The position numbers and the translations under genes are program-made. Positions 35,231 through 43,912 of a stretch of DNA of 64,000 nucleotides are shown here, piece after piece. The stretch covers positions 310,001 through 374,000 of the forward strand of contig CAZCUX010000002.1 in NCBI GenBank assembly GCA_964502005.1. Reading direction: 5' to 3'. How positions within the stretch are numbered: the first letter of the stretch is position 1; each line of letters begins with the position of its first letter. The notes under the pieces were generated by a model. That model worked only from the letters and a program-made list of their open reading frames with translations. It did no database searches and was not told where the DNA came from. This stretch comes from CAJWOS01 sp964502005. Lineage in GTDB: Bacteria > Myxococcota_A > UBA796 > UBA2385.

Positions 35231-35656
35231 CTACTTATAGGTGACAGCCATCGCCACGCCCGCATCCTTGGCGCGACCATTGAGCGACGCAGCGTACAAC
35301 GCGATGTAGTACGTATCCGTGCGCTCGGGCGTGAAGTTGATTTGCGGCTCGCGGTCATCGGACTTGTCGCGCGACACTTCTTTGCCATTCTTGTCGTGCA
35401 GCACGAGGTCGATGTCGGTCACGTTGGCGTCGCCACATGCCTGGATAGCGTATTGGTTGCCCGCATAAAGCGTGACCAAATACACCCGGTGCTCGCCCTT
35501 TTCGAGCGTAGCATCGACAGCAGTACGCACGGCCCAACCCGAGTTGTAGCCGTTCCAAATCTTTGTATCCAAGCAGGTGCGTGCTTCTTTCTGGTCAGCC
35601 AACGCCAACGAGGGGAGCGCCAACGCAACCATGGCAGCAGGGAGCAGGTTTCGCAT
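35231..35656 (-). CDS. Small secreted protein, pre-peptidase C-terminal (PPC)-like fold
   Basis: The 141-residue product begins MRNLLPAAMVALALPSLALAD, a signal peptide with Sec cleavage after ALA. The mature part alternates in short strands. YAIQACGDANVTDIDLVLHD, KEVSRDKSDDREPQINFTPE and TYYIALYA follow the usual order of a bacterial PPC domain, a beta-sandwich found on secreted enzymes and as stand-alone modules. It follows the lipoprotein gene by 12 bp on the same strand and is closed by a strong terminator, so the two form an operon. Confidence 0.75.
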   Translation of the reverse strand: MRNLLPAAMVALALPSLALADQKEARTCLDTKIWNGYNSGWAVRTAVDATLEKGEHRVYLVTLYAGNQYAIQACGDANVTDIDLVLHDKNGKEVSRDKSDDREPQINFTPERTDTYYIALYAASLNGRAKDAGVAMAVTYK

Positions 35657-35668
35657 TCGGAGTTCCTC

Positions 35669-36517
35669 TCAGAGAAGGCCGAGAACGGCGCTGGTCGATT
35701 GGTGGATGGTTTCCACCTCGGCCTGCCCCAGCGACGGCAGCGAGGCCACAGTTTTCAATGTCGCCAACGTCTCCCGAAGTTTGTCGACCACTTCATCGGG
35801 CGCTTTGTTGGCGCCTTCACGATTGACGTAAAGGATGAAGTAGTCCACCACCGCAGGCTGACGCAGGAGGTTGTCGGCGGCTTCGAACTTTTGCTTGTCC
35901 TTCACCGCACCACTGACGAGGTTGGCGCCTTCGAGCCACGAACCGGCCTGAATGAGCGGGACAACCCACTCACCGGCTTCGTACTCAAGCTCGGGCACCA
36001 TGACCTGCGAGAGCTCGTCAAACTCTTTGACCAGCGCGTCGCGGCTCACAGCGTCGTTGTCGATGCGGGCCTTGAGATCAGTGATGGTTGCCTGCACGTC
36101 ATTGCCGGCACCGAGCTTGTTGAGCGCGACGGCGAGGGAGTCGAGGCGCTCCAACACCTTTTCTTTGGGCGACTCTTTTACGGTCAACACAAGGTCAGCC
36201 AGGACAACACCCGCACGAACGGCGAGCTGGTCTTTGTTGTCCACGTCCATCGAGATTTTCCGATCGGCGACCATCTGGGCCAACTTGGCTTCGACGCCCG
36301 CACGCTCCAACGACCGTTCCATTTCCGCCGGCGAAGGCACCAACGCGACTTGGTCTGCCGCAGCGGAAAGCTCCGCGATGTCAAACTGCCGGTCGGGTGC
36401 CGGCCCTTCGGCCTTGGTCTCTTCGGCTTTGGGCGCCTCAACCGGGGCGCTTGGAGCCGGCTCGTTGGAACAACCAGTGAGGAGCATGGCGACAAGGGCC
36501 AACGCACGGATTTTCAT
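35669..36517 (-). CDS. Lipoprotein, helical, unknown function
   Basis: The 282-residue product (ATG 36517, GGAGAGG upstream) begins MKIRALALVAMLLTGCSNEP, a standard lipoprotein signal (Cys16). A Pro/Ala/Glu-rich linker follows (residues 18-45), then a long acidic helical domain. No family was recognised. Its partner 12 bp downstream is the PPC-like secreted protein, so they probably act together at the cell surface. The longer reading up to 36559 is not supported. Confidence 0.75.
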   Translation of the reverse strand: MKIRALALVAMLLTGCSNEPAPSAPVEAPKAEETKAEGPAPDRQFDIAELSAAADQVALVPSPAEMERSLERAGVEAKLAQMVADRKISMDVDNKDQLAVRAGVVLADLVLTVKESPKEKVLERLDSLAVALNKLGAGNDVQATITDLKARIDNDAVSRDALVKEFDELSQVMVPELEYEAGEWVVPLIQAGSWLEGANLVSGAVKDKQKFEAADNLLRQPAVVDYFILYVNREGANKAPDEVVDKLRETLATLKTVASLPSLGQAEVETIHQSTSAVLGLL

Positions 36518-36736
36518 GGTTCCTCTCCACGCTTCGCTGGGGGAAATTTTGGTCAACACTTGCGCGCCCTTGCGTACAGATACGCGGGTGGGTCAGTGGC
36601 CTCTCGCCTGTCGAGCGGCTTCCTGAATGACCTTTCGTCCCTGAATCGGCCAGACCTTCCGAGACCTGAACCCCCAACCGTTGCCCAGTTGCAGGGTTGC
36701 GCAGACCTCGGAAGCCAATGCGATCCGGCTGGCAGC

Positions 36737-38143
36737 TTATTCCGTCGCGGGCCGACGCCCAACGACAACCATGCCGCCTTCTTCCTCTCGCACCCGCACA
36801 TCGGCGAGCCCCAGGCTCTCTACCAAGTGCCCCAAAATGTGTGGAGTTCTCCGAACGAGGGGGAGCTGAAGAATGTGGTCGACGACCAAATGGTCCGATG
36901 TGGGTGCGAGCGCGGAGAGCATCAACGCCCCTCCGGGCAGCAGCCGCCGCTGTGCCCACCCGGCCAGCGCCACGACGAGGCGGTCGGGGAGATGGTCAAC
37001 CAAAGCATCGACCAACACTATATTTTGGGACTCTACCTGCAACTCGCTCCGTCCCAACGCGACCGCCGCCAAGTCCGCGTGAAGAAAAGAAAATGAGACG
37101 CCCGGCGGCCGACGCGGAAGCCCTGCGTCGACGAATCCCAGCACATCGCGGTTGGAATCGACGACACACACGCCGCCCCCCCGACGAGACATGGTCATGA
37201 CCAGGCCCACGAGCGTCGCACCGCAATTCGGATTGACCACGAGCAAGCGCGTGCGGTCGATACTCCCGATAATCGCGCGACCTTCTTGCAACAAAAGGTG
37301 GACGCGCTTCCGGATGGCCTTCATCGACGGAAGGTCGAGAATCAGCCGGTCCAACAAGTGCCCAAACGGCCCGGCTCCGGCTGCTTCTCCCCGTACAATA
37401 TGCGCCATGAGGCGGGGGTCACCGGCGCTCTGGGCAAGCGGGTCGAGCGACAGCTCGGCCGTTACCGCGCGCGAGAGATACGGTCGCAGCTCGCGTGCGA
37501 CCAAAAGGCCCGCTTGGTGACGCTCTCGGTCCTCGGGCACGTTTGCGAGCCACCGCGGAACTTCGAGCAAGAGGGTGCGGAGGCCCTGCTGCACCAAATC
37601 GAGTCCTACACGGTCAGAGGGGTCGCGGCGCAATCGATCATCCGCTTCTACCCAATCGGACAAGACCTTAGACGCCAGTTCGCGCGCATGGCCCACTCCT
37701 TCGCGGCCAGCGCCGCCCGCGCTCCACATTCCGCCCGACGCCACAGCACCCGAAAGGGAACGAAAGCGATGGGTGAGGGTCGTTGCAATCGCGCGGTAAA
37801 ACGAAGCGGCCATCGCAGGTTCGGCGTCGAAAAGCGCCAATACCTCCGAATAGGACCACCCAAGAACCATTCCCGCGCCCGTGGCTCGCACGTCTGCGGT
37901 GCGGGGTGACTCGTCGACAAACGACAACTCGCCCAGCACGACGCCCGGTCCCACGACATCAAGAACGATCTCTGGGTGCGACCGCGAGTCCACAATCTCA
38001 AATTGGCCCTCTTCCACCAAGAACATGTCGCCCCGGCTCTCACCACGCCGAATGATGAGCGTGCCTTCAGTGACCGCTTGGCGCCGACCAGCGGACAACA
38101 ACCGATCCCGCTGGTCGGGAGGGAAAAAGTCGAGAAATGGCAC
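36737..38143 (-). CDS. Cyclic-nucleotide-binding domain fused to a methyltransferase-like domain
   Basis: The 468-residue protein starts at GTG 38143 (TGGAG upstream). Residues 1-125 are a cNMP-binding/Crp-type effector domain: EGTLIIRRGESRGDMFLVEEGQFEIV and GPGVVLGELSFVDESPRTADV, containing the phosphate-binding cassette GELSFVDESPRTA. A helical linker with unknown regulatory role spans about 130-290. Residues 290-468 resemble a class I methyltransferase fold (LLVVNPNCGATLVGLV, VCVVDSNRDVLGF, LLPGGALMLSAL), but the SAM loop is not textbook. A direct sensory switch on an enzyme is inferred. Confidence 0.7.
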   Translation of the reverse strand: MPFLDFFPPDQRDRLLSAGRRQAVTEGTLIIRRGESRGDMFLVEEGQFEIVDSRSHPEIVLDVVGPGVVLGELSFVDESPRTADVRATGAGMVLGWSYSEVLALFDAEPAMAASFYRAIATTLTHRFRSLSGAVASGGMWSAGGAGREGVGHARELASKVLSDWVEADDRLRRDPSDRVGLDLVQQGLRTLLLEVPRWLANVPEDRERHQAGLLVARELRPYLSRAVTAELSLDPLAQSAGDPRLMAHIVRGEAAGAGPFGHLLDRLILDLPSMKAIRKRVHLLLQEGRAIIGSIDRTRLLVVNPNCGATLVGLVMTMSRRGGGVCVVDSNRDVLGFVDAGLPRRPPGVSFSFLHADLAAVALGRSELQVESQNIVLVDALVDHLPDRLVVALAGWAQRRLLPGGALMLSALAPTSDHLVVDHILQLPLVRRTPHILGHLVESLGLADVRVREEEGGMVVVGRRPATE

Positions 38144-38298
38144 CCGTCACTCCAATACGCAAAACACTTACTTTAGCATCGGCATCCGTGGCGAGACGCG
38201 CGACCCTCCGCCCCCTGGACATCGGTCCCAAGGTGTCCATGTGTTAGGACGAACGAAGCCGGCGACCCCGAGGTCGACCGCGATTTCCGGAGACTCCG

Positions 38299-38826
38299 AT
38301 GTCCGAATCCACCAAAACTGCTGCATCCACCAGTGCAGAGGCCCACAGCGCCCTTGAAGTCAATGTCGCGCGTGTGATCGCACGCTTCCGCCGCGCGACC
38401 GAAGCGGTGCGCGCTTCGGCCGTCGACGAGCTCACAGCCCTGTTGACGGGTCAAGATGGTCCCACCGTACGCGAGATTGCCGAAAAGATTCTCAAGGGCG
38501 AGCTGCTCGAAGTGCAATGGGACGTCGAGGAAGTGCTCGACGCCACCGCACCGCCCCCCGCTGCGCCGGCTCCTGAGCCCGAGCCTGAGCCCGAGCCCGA
38601 GCCCGAGCCCGAGGAAGACCGCCCCCTCACGGCCGCCGACCTCATCCCTGTCTACGACGACCCACGCGGCCTTGTGCTCTACAAGACCAAAAAAGGCGAC
38701 CGCTGGTTCGCCACGCAGGTCGACCCCCGCAGCGGGCAGCCACAGACCTTCGAGTTGATGCCCCACGAAATCAGCCAGCTTCGTATGCAACTGCAAGGAA
38801 GCCCCTACTGGCTCATCAGCGGTTGA
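38299..38826 (+). CDS. Hypothetical protein with Pro-Glu repeat linker
   Basis: The 175-residue product has an N-terminal helical domain (residues 1-75), a linker of alternating Pro-Glu (about residues 92-110), and a C-terminal domain of about 65 residues ending GSPYWLISG. The repeat at DNA level is a run of GAGCCC units (38569-38613), prone to slippage. There is no signal peptide. It is divergent from the cNMP-binding gene and 167 bp before the TPR lipoprotein. Function unknown. Confidence 0.65.
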   Translation: MSESTKTAASTSAEAHSALEVNVARVIARFRRATEAVRASAVDELTALLTGQDGPTVREIAEKILKGELLEVQWDVEEVLDATAPPPAAPAPEPEPEPEPEPEPEEDRPLTAADLIPVYDDPRGLVLYKTKKGDRWFATQVDPRSGQPQTFELMPHEISQLRMQLQGSPYWLISG

Positions 38827-38993
38827 CCCTTCGCCCGCTGTGCACACCGAGAACGGCCCCTTCCGATGTCCACTTGGTGTAGGATTTTCCGCCGCCCGAG
38901 CATTGCAGCGGGTGCGCATGGTGCAACGGCGTCTACGTAGCCCCGTGTCCATCTACAACGGCCCCCACCGCCGCAACCTCCAACGAGTACACC

Positions 38994-40436
38994 ATGTTCA
39001 CCCACACCCCGTCCTTTCGAACGACAGTGTCCTTTCGAACGACCCTCGTTGTGGCAAGCTTGTTGGCGGTCACCTCCCTCAGCGCATGCGGTGGAACGAA
39101 AAAGCTCCTCCGGCAAGCCGAGGAGTATATGGATGCAGGGCGCTACACCGCTGCTGTGCGTACCTACGACCGCGTCCTCGAAAAGCGACCGGGCGAGCCG
39201 CGCGCATTGGTCGGCTTGGCCCAGGCTTGGCTGCAAACGGACCAGCCGGAAAAAGCCATCACGCCCGCACAAGTAGCGGCGGAGACCCATGTGCCGGGTG
39301 GCGAAGAAGTGCTCATCGACGCCCTCTTGGAGAACGGTCGGGGAAAAGACGCCCTCACCCGCGCAGAGCGGCTCGTGGCGGACAGTTCCGATGCGATTGC
39401 TTGGCGACGCCTCACGGAAGTGCGGCTCGCAGCCGGAGACATCAAAGGCGCGTCCGCAGCGGCCGAAAAGTCCCTGGAGCTTGGCGGCGGTAGCCACGCC
39501 CAAGCCCTCGCGGCCTGGACCCACGCGCGCACGGGCAACTGCGACCGTGCCGTGAGCCTCGCATCGCGGGCGGCGACCGGCGCCATCGAAGACATCGCCG
39601 TGCAGGCCGAAGCGGCGGCCGTATTTCGCCAGTGCAACGACGCCGCCCAAGCCCAAGGCGCTGCGTCGACCGCACGCGCTATCTTGAGCCGCGGGCCTTT
39701 CGACCAAGAAACATCGGCGATGCGGCGACAGCGTGGCGGCGACCTCGAAGGCGCCATTCGACGCGTGTCCTGGCTGCGCACCATCTATCCCGAAGAGGGC
39801 AACTATGCGCGCCACCTCGGTGGCCTCTGGATAGAAGTGCAGATGTGGGACCGCGCCGATGCCGAGCTGACCGCGGCGCTCGAGCTTCCACCATTTGCCA
39901 TTTCGGTTGGCAGCGGGAGCGTGCAATTTGCCGACCGCCGCTCCGACCAGCTCACCCCCGAGCAACGAACCGCCGCCGTAGCAAGTCTGTGGAGCGACCT
40001 CGCCCGCGTCCGTCAGGCCCGCGGCGACATCGACGGCATGGCCCTCGCGCTCGAAAACCGCGCCCAAACCCTCAATAGCCGAAATCCCGAGGACTGGCTC
40101 AAGGCCGCGCAGGCATGGGCACTCTCGCGCACGCCCAGTCGCGGAATCAATGCCGCGCTCCGCGCCGTCGACCTCGCGCCCGATTCGTACGATGCCCGCA
40201 AGGCCGCAACGTTGATTTTGGCAACGGCCGGTGCAGCAGACCGCGCGATTGGCCATGGGCGCCATGCTTGGGCCATTCAGCCCGGCGACCCCGACCTCGC
40301 GTATGTGCTCGGGAAGCTACACATGGCACGCGGAGAATACCGCGATGCCCGCGCAATCATCACAGCAGGCCTACAAAAAACCCCCGGCGACCCTCGCCTC
40401 CGTGAAGCCTTGCGCACCATCGACCAAGGCCACTGA
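38994..40436 (+). CDS. TPR-repeat lipoprotein
   Basis: The 480-residue protein has a signal with lipobox LSAC (Cys32). Helical pairs follow from residue 38 to the end, such as AEEYMDAGRYTAAVRTYDRVLEK: tetratricopeptide repeats, at least six and probably eight, with the usual small residues at positions 8 and 20. Outer-membrane TPR lipoproteins often act as scaffolds for assembly or motility complexes. The ATG at 38994 begins a basic N-terminus with two near-identical SFRTT units, the trace of a small 15-bp duplication. Function beyond binding is not visible. Confidence 0.85.
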   Translation: MFTHTPSFRTTVSFRTTLVVASLLAVTSLSACGGTKKLLRQAEEYMDAGRYTAAVRTYDRVLEKRPGEPRALVGLAQAWLQTDQPEKAITPAQVAAETHVPGGEEVLIDALLENGRGKDALTRAERLVADSSDAIAWRRLTEVRLAAGDIKGASAAAEKSLELGGGSHAQALAAWTHARTGNCDRAVSLASRAATGAIEDIAVQAEAAAVFRQCNDAAQAQGAASTARAILSRGPFDQETSAMRRQRGGDLEGAIRRVSWLRTIYPEEGNYARHLGGLWIEVQMWDRADAELTAALELPPFAISVGSGSVQFADRRSDQLTPEQRTAAVASLWSDLARVRQARGDIDGMALALENRAQTLNSRNPEDWLKAAQAWALSRTPSRGINAALRAVDLAPDSYDARKAATLILATAGAADRAIGHGRHAWAIQPGDPDLAYVLGKLHMARGEYRDARAIITAGLQKTPGDPRLREALRTIDQGH

Positions 40437-40955
40437 GGCTATCGCGGAACCCCCACAGGTAGAGCCCGCAAGACTGGCCCGCAACCGGCCGCCCTACGAC
40501 CGCACCGGTTCCCACGCGCTTCGTTGGCCTCCTGCCAACCAAAACGACGTTCGCGCGGAAGCCTCGGAGCTTTTGGTGTGGTTGCCCCCGACCATCGCTT
40601 GGTTTTCCGTCCACCGACGATACACGCGGCGAAGAACCAGCGACCGCAGGCATACGAGACGCAGACGCCTGCACACACCTCCGCGTACCTGGGTCGCGTG
40701 GATTTCTACCGCGCGTCGGGGACACCTCGTCCGCAGGCGCTCCTCATGCCCGGAGTCTATGGTTCGGATGGCGACGCACATTGGCCTCCCCTCGCCCCCT
40801 CTGCCTCTTCGACCTGTCGCACAACGCCAAACGGAATGCGCATTGACCGCAGGAGCAGGTTAGGCCGCTCGCTCCAAGGAAAGAAGCGGCTCCCGCCCCA
40901 ACCTTGTCCGTATTTCGTCCCACGACGCCATCTCTCTGACCTCCCGAGGCACGCT
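40437..40955. other. Gene-free region between TPR lipoprotein and thioredoxin
   Basis: About 520 bp in which no open frame with a convincing start or composition was found; frames open through it on both strands look like GC-bias artefacts. No known RNA motif was recognised. It must contain the thioredoxin promoter. Confidence 0.5.
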
Positions 40956-41282
40956 ATGGCCACTCCTTTTGCCGTCACCGCAGACAACTTCGACACCGAT
41001 GTCGTAGGAAGCGAACTCCCCGTTATTTTGGACTTTTGGGCCGTTTGGTGCGGTCCTTGTCGCAATATCGGGCCTATCCTCGATGAAATGGCGGAAACCT
41101 ACGACAATCAAGTGCGCGTGGGCAAAGTCAACGTCGACCAAGAGCAGGCATTGGCGCAGGCGTTTTCGGTTCGAAGCATCCCGATGCTCGCAATCGTCAA
41201 GGGCGGCGAGATTGTTCACATTGAGTCAGGCTTTCGGGGCCGCAGCGCCGTCGAAGACCTCTTTCGCCGGGCCCTCGCCTGA
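40956..41282 (+). CDS. trxA: Thioredoxin
   Basis: The 108-residue protein is a full-length thioredoxin with the active site WAVWCGPCRN (Cys32, Cys35). The buried Asp26, the cis-proline region SIPML near residue 76 and the C-terminal helix are as in the family. It reduces disulfides in the cytoplasm and is itself reduced by thioredoxin reductase, which is not in this window. The ATG at 40956 has GAGG 8 bp upstream. Its last 57 bp overlap the 3' end of the convergent decarboxylase gene. A paralogue elsewhere may be the main thioredoxin, so the symbol is provisional. Confidence 0.93.
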   Translation: MATPFAVTADNFDTDVVGSELPVILDFWAVWCGPCRNIGPILDEMAETYDNQVRVGKVNVDQEQALAQAFSVRSIPMLAIVKGGEIVHIESGFRGRSAVEDLFRRALA

Positions 41283-42515
41283 GATTTCGCAGGGTCCGCG
41301 CGCCGCAGACAAATCCGACAAAAAGCGGCACAGCGCGGCCTTGGTCACATGCTCCATGACCACCACCTTGCGCCAACGAGGGCAGGCGTGGTGGTCGGGG
41401 ACCAGCAAATACCGCGCGGACAACTCCAGAGGCACCTCGGCTTCTGGCAGCACCACGACATTCATGCACGCGGTATGAATAGGGTGACATCCCATCGACC
41501 GAAGCTGGTCGGCAAACCACGCCGCACGGGCCGCGAGCGCGTCGACGAACTGCCTCCCGCCGGCAAAGCCCCAGCTTTGGAGAATCATCCAAATCGCGAC
41601 GGCGTTTGCACCGGAGCGGCTCCCACTCAAGGTGCAGTCCAAACCCGGCACATATGAAGCCGTCGCCGTCGTCGTATACGACAACCACCCCTTTCTTGCC
41701 AAGTGGACTCCGGTTCCATACGGCGCCTGCAGCATCTTGTGGGCATCCAAGGTCAAGGTTTGCACCCTCGGATTACAAAACCCCAATTCGCACGCAGGGG
41801 CGAGCAAGGGGTAAATAAAACCGCCAAACGCCGCGTCTACGTGTAGGAGGGTCGTCAATCCAGCCGCGTCGCAACATTCAAGGACGGGCGCTGGGTGCTC
41901 GACGGTGCCAAACATCGTCGTCCCCATCGTGAGGACAACCATCACATGGTCGATGCCTTGCGCCTGAAGCTCCGCAATCGCGGCGCGGACTCCCGCGGGC
42001 GTCGGCTGCCGGGACCAATGGTCAACGGTTGCCATCGCGAGCGCCAAACCCAAAATATCGGCGCCCTTGTGAATCGAATAATGGGTATCCTGCGTACACA
42101 ATACCCCCACCCGGCGCATCGAAACACCCTCCGCGCGCCAACGGTTCCGAAACGCCCACAGCGCCTGCACATTGGACTCGGTCCCACCCGCCGCGATGTA
42201 GCCGTCGACCGTGTTGGGCTCTGCACCCAAAATATCCACGGCACACAATCCGATAACCTCCCGTTCGAGTTGATGCGTACCCGCAAATGCGGGCTCCGAG
42301 TCGCCGAGCGTATGGCAGCCGATGTGGTTCGGATTCTCGACGGCTGTCCGCAGCCACGGGCGCTCCAAAACAGCAGGTGTGGCAGGAAAGACGCACTGGT
42401 CCAAGATGGTTCCCGGCAAACCCAAGATGTCCTGGTGAAAATACGAGCGGTTGGCGTCGAGCGCTGCATGGACCCGCGCACGAACCTGCTCTGGCGACAA
42501 CGCGGGCCAGCCCAT
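41226..42515 (-). CDS. PLP-dependent group II decarboxylase
   Basis: The 429-residue protein has the order expected of aspartate/tyrosine/histidine-type decarboxylases. GGTESNVQALWAFRNR (residues 110-125) binds the PLP phosphate, LLHVDAAFGG carries Asp227, and LTLDAHKMLQAPYGTG carries the internal-aldimine Lys260. Substrate specificity is not clear; histidine-, aspartate- or aromatic-type are all possible. The start at 42515 (ATG, AAGGA upstream) was preferred to 42569. A palindromic operator-like site lies 55 bp upstream. The 3' end overlaps the thioredoxin gene tail-to-tail by 57 bp. Confidence 0.88.
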   Translation of the reverse strand: MGWPALSPEQVRARVHAALDANRSYFHQDILGLPGTILDQCVFPATPAVLERPWLRTAVENPNHIGCHTLGDSEPAFAGTHQLEREVIGLCAVDILGAEPNTVDGYIAAGGTESNVQALWAFRNRWRAEGVSMRRVGVLCTQDTHYSIHKGADILGLALAMATVDHWSRQPTPAGVRAAIAELQAQGIDHVMVVLTMGTTMFGTVEHPAPVLECCDAAGLTTLLHVDAAFGGFIYPLLAPACELGFCNPRVQTLTLDAHKMLQAPYGTGVHLARKGWLSYTTTATASYVPGLDCTLSGSRSGANAVAIWMILQSWGFAGGRQFVDALAARAAWFADQLRSMGCHPIHTACMNVVVLPEAEVPLELSARYLLVPDHHACPRWRKVVVMEHVTKAALCRFLSDLSAARGPCEISGEGPAKEVFDGAAAPKA

Positions 42516-42829
42516 GTCATTTTTCCTTGCCCCAAAAAATGGAGCGGCAAAATACGCGAAAACATACAATCACGGCCGATTACCGTGAAACACGACGCAT
42601 GTACCTGGCGGAAAAGCGCCGAAGCGCAACGCATCTACTATCCGCGCACCGGACCCCATTCGGCCCAAAATCCCGTCTATCTGTACCATTTGCTGATCTC
42701 GCACAGGAGGGGGCCGCGCAACCGCCACGCACCGTGCGCGCGGCGATGGCGAGAATCGCGCGTGCTGGCATATTTTAGCGCACACCCAGCAGACGGCCAC
42801 GCTCGCGGTTGCACCCGCTTCCCCGTTCG
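42516..42829. other. Decarboxylase upstream region
   Basis: A 314-bp stretch with no credible gene. It carries the palindromic site at 42570-42588 and should hold the decarboxylase promoter and the 3' end of the 42830-43891 transcript. No T-rich intrinsic terminator is evident. Confidence 0.55.
42570..42588 (-). promoter_or_regulatory. Palindromic operator-like site upstream of the decarboxylase gene
   Basis: TCACGGCCGATTACCGTGA is an inverted repeat of TCACGG with 7 bp between arms, centred about 64 bp before the decarboxylase ATG. On the plus strand its TCACGGCYGATTAYCG half also occurs at 47668-47684 and, slightly changed, twice near 43.8-43.9 kb. A dimeric regulator site is inferred; the factor is unknown. 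Confidence 0.55.
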
Positions 42830-43891
42830 TCAAGGTGCCGTCAGCGCCGCCTCGCTGCACACTTCGCCCCCCACCGCATCCGCTAACATTCGGTCCACAC
42901 GCCCCGAGGCGCGGGCGACGGAAACCAACGCTTGGTACGCCCGTTCCCCCGCCCACAAGCTCGGGTCATTGGCGCCCCAACCCGGGCTGGGCGTCGCACA
43001 AATCGCCGGTTGGTCGTCGTGTCCCATATCATCGCAGCCAAGTGGAACCGCTTTGCCGTGGTCGTGCCAAGTGTGCGGTGTGAGCGGCGCTTGCCGGGTC
43101 TGCACCCGCCCCGTACCCCCGAGCACCACCAACATTCCCGGCGTAAGCGGCCGATTTCCCGCCGCGCGGCAAGGCGGCCCATCGCAGGCATGGGCTACAA
43201 AGTCCTCGTCCGCCACCACCCAATGACTGACCACCGCCGTATATTCGTGAACCCCGGTGCGTTCGTTGCGACACGACCCATCGGTCCCAATCGGCTGCTC
43301 TAGCGGACAGCGCCTTGGGTCGTGTTGGTCCCCATAAATTACGGCCTGGTTTGCGGGGAGACCGGCAACAGCGGCCTGCAACTCGGTGGCTGTGCAGAAG
43401 CGCCGTCCGCCGTAATTGCCGCGTGACAGCACATTTTGAAATACACGCGCGTCCCAGGTCGTCATGCCATCGGTCGTATAGCGGTGCCCCTGGCCTGGAA
43501 ATGGATACGCGTCCACACAAAACGGCGCCAGCGAGACGGAGCGAGGCCGCAGCACGGGGTCGACGAGGTCCGTCTGCACCCAACACCCAATCGGCCGCGG
43601 ATGGGCAGCCAAGGCAGCCGCGCACTCGGTCTCCGGCGCGATGACCTCCGCGCGACCTGCCGTTTCGACGACGGCCCAGTCCCCAGGGTTGGCGCCGAGC
43701 AGGCCCTGTCCTTCGACCAGCACCATACCGGGTGGACAAACGGCACCCGGCGCGAGCGACATTTCGTCGGGAGCGGCGCGACACCCTACCAGCGAAAGGG
43801 CTCCAACGCACAGCCAAAAATGGCTGTCACGGCTGATTTTCAACGACTGGCAGGACACGCGACCAATCGTCCCTGCCGTGCAAACGCCCAT
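42830..43891 (-). CDS. Lipoprotein with FGE/sulfatase-modifying-like start (function unknown)
   Basis: The 353-residue reading starts at ATG 43891 and contains a signal with lipobox SLVGC near residue 37. The signal is better placed if translation starts at GTG 43858 or TTG 43843, so the start is uncertain. The mature part begins CPPGMVLVEGQG and continues with FCVDAYPFPGQGHRY and FCTATELQAAVAG, which recall the formylglycine-generating-enzyme/sulfatase-modifying factor domain, probably without its catalytic cysteine pair. It has about 14 cysteines. It follows the response regulator by 21 bp and may be in its operon. Two operator-like motifs flank the start. Confidence 0.65.
   Translation of the reverse strand: MGVCTAGTIGRVSCQSLKISRDSHFWLCVGALSLVGCRAAPDEMSLAPGAVCPPGMVLVEGQGLLGANPGDWAVVETAGRAEVIAPETECAAALAAHPRPIGCWVQTDLVDPVLRPRSVSLAPFCVDAYPFPGQGHRYTTDGMTTWDARVFQNVLSRGNYGGRRFCTATELQAAVAGLPANQAVIYGDQHDPRRCPLEQPIGTDGSCRNERTGVHEYTAVVSHWVVADEDFVAHACDGPPCRAAGNRPLTPGMLVVLGGTGRVQTRQAPLTPHTWHDHGKAVPLGCDDMGHDDQPAICATPSPGWGANDPSLWAGERAYQALVSVARASGRVDRMLADAVGGEVCSEAALTAP
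43827..43843 (+). promoter_or_regulatory. Operator-like motif copy near the lipoprotein start
   Basis: TCACGGCTGATTTTC matches the 47668 site almost exactly; the surrounding 17 bp, GGCTGTCACGGCTGATT, is identical in both. Here it lies inside, or just upstream of, the start of the 42830-43891 gene, depending on which start is used. Confidence 0.5.
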
Positions 43892-43906
43892 GAAAATCCG
43901 CCGTGA
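43892..43906 (-). promoter_or_regulatory. Operator-like motif, inverted copy
   Basis: On the minus strand it reads TCACGGCGGATTTTC, one base different from the 43827 copy and inverted relative to it, immediately before the ATG at 43891. With its partner it could bind one regulator on both sides of the start codon. Confidence 0.45.
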
Positions 43907-43912
43907 TTGCGG

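Noticed and set aside
34679..37096. 805-codon plus-strand frame
   Set aside because: It runs antisense across four well-supported minus-strand genes and their terminator; composition is repetitive and no family features were seen.
38569..38613. GAGCCC tandem repeat as a microsatellite element
   Set aside because: It encodes an in-frame Pro-Glu linker within a sensible gene, so it is treated as part of that gene.
41895..43226. 443-codon plus-strand frame
   Set aside because: Antisense to the PLP decarboxylase and lipoprotein genes; very Arg/His-rich, as expected of shadow frames.
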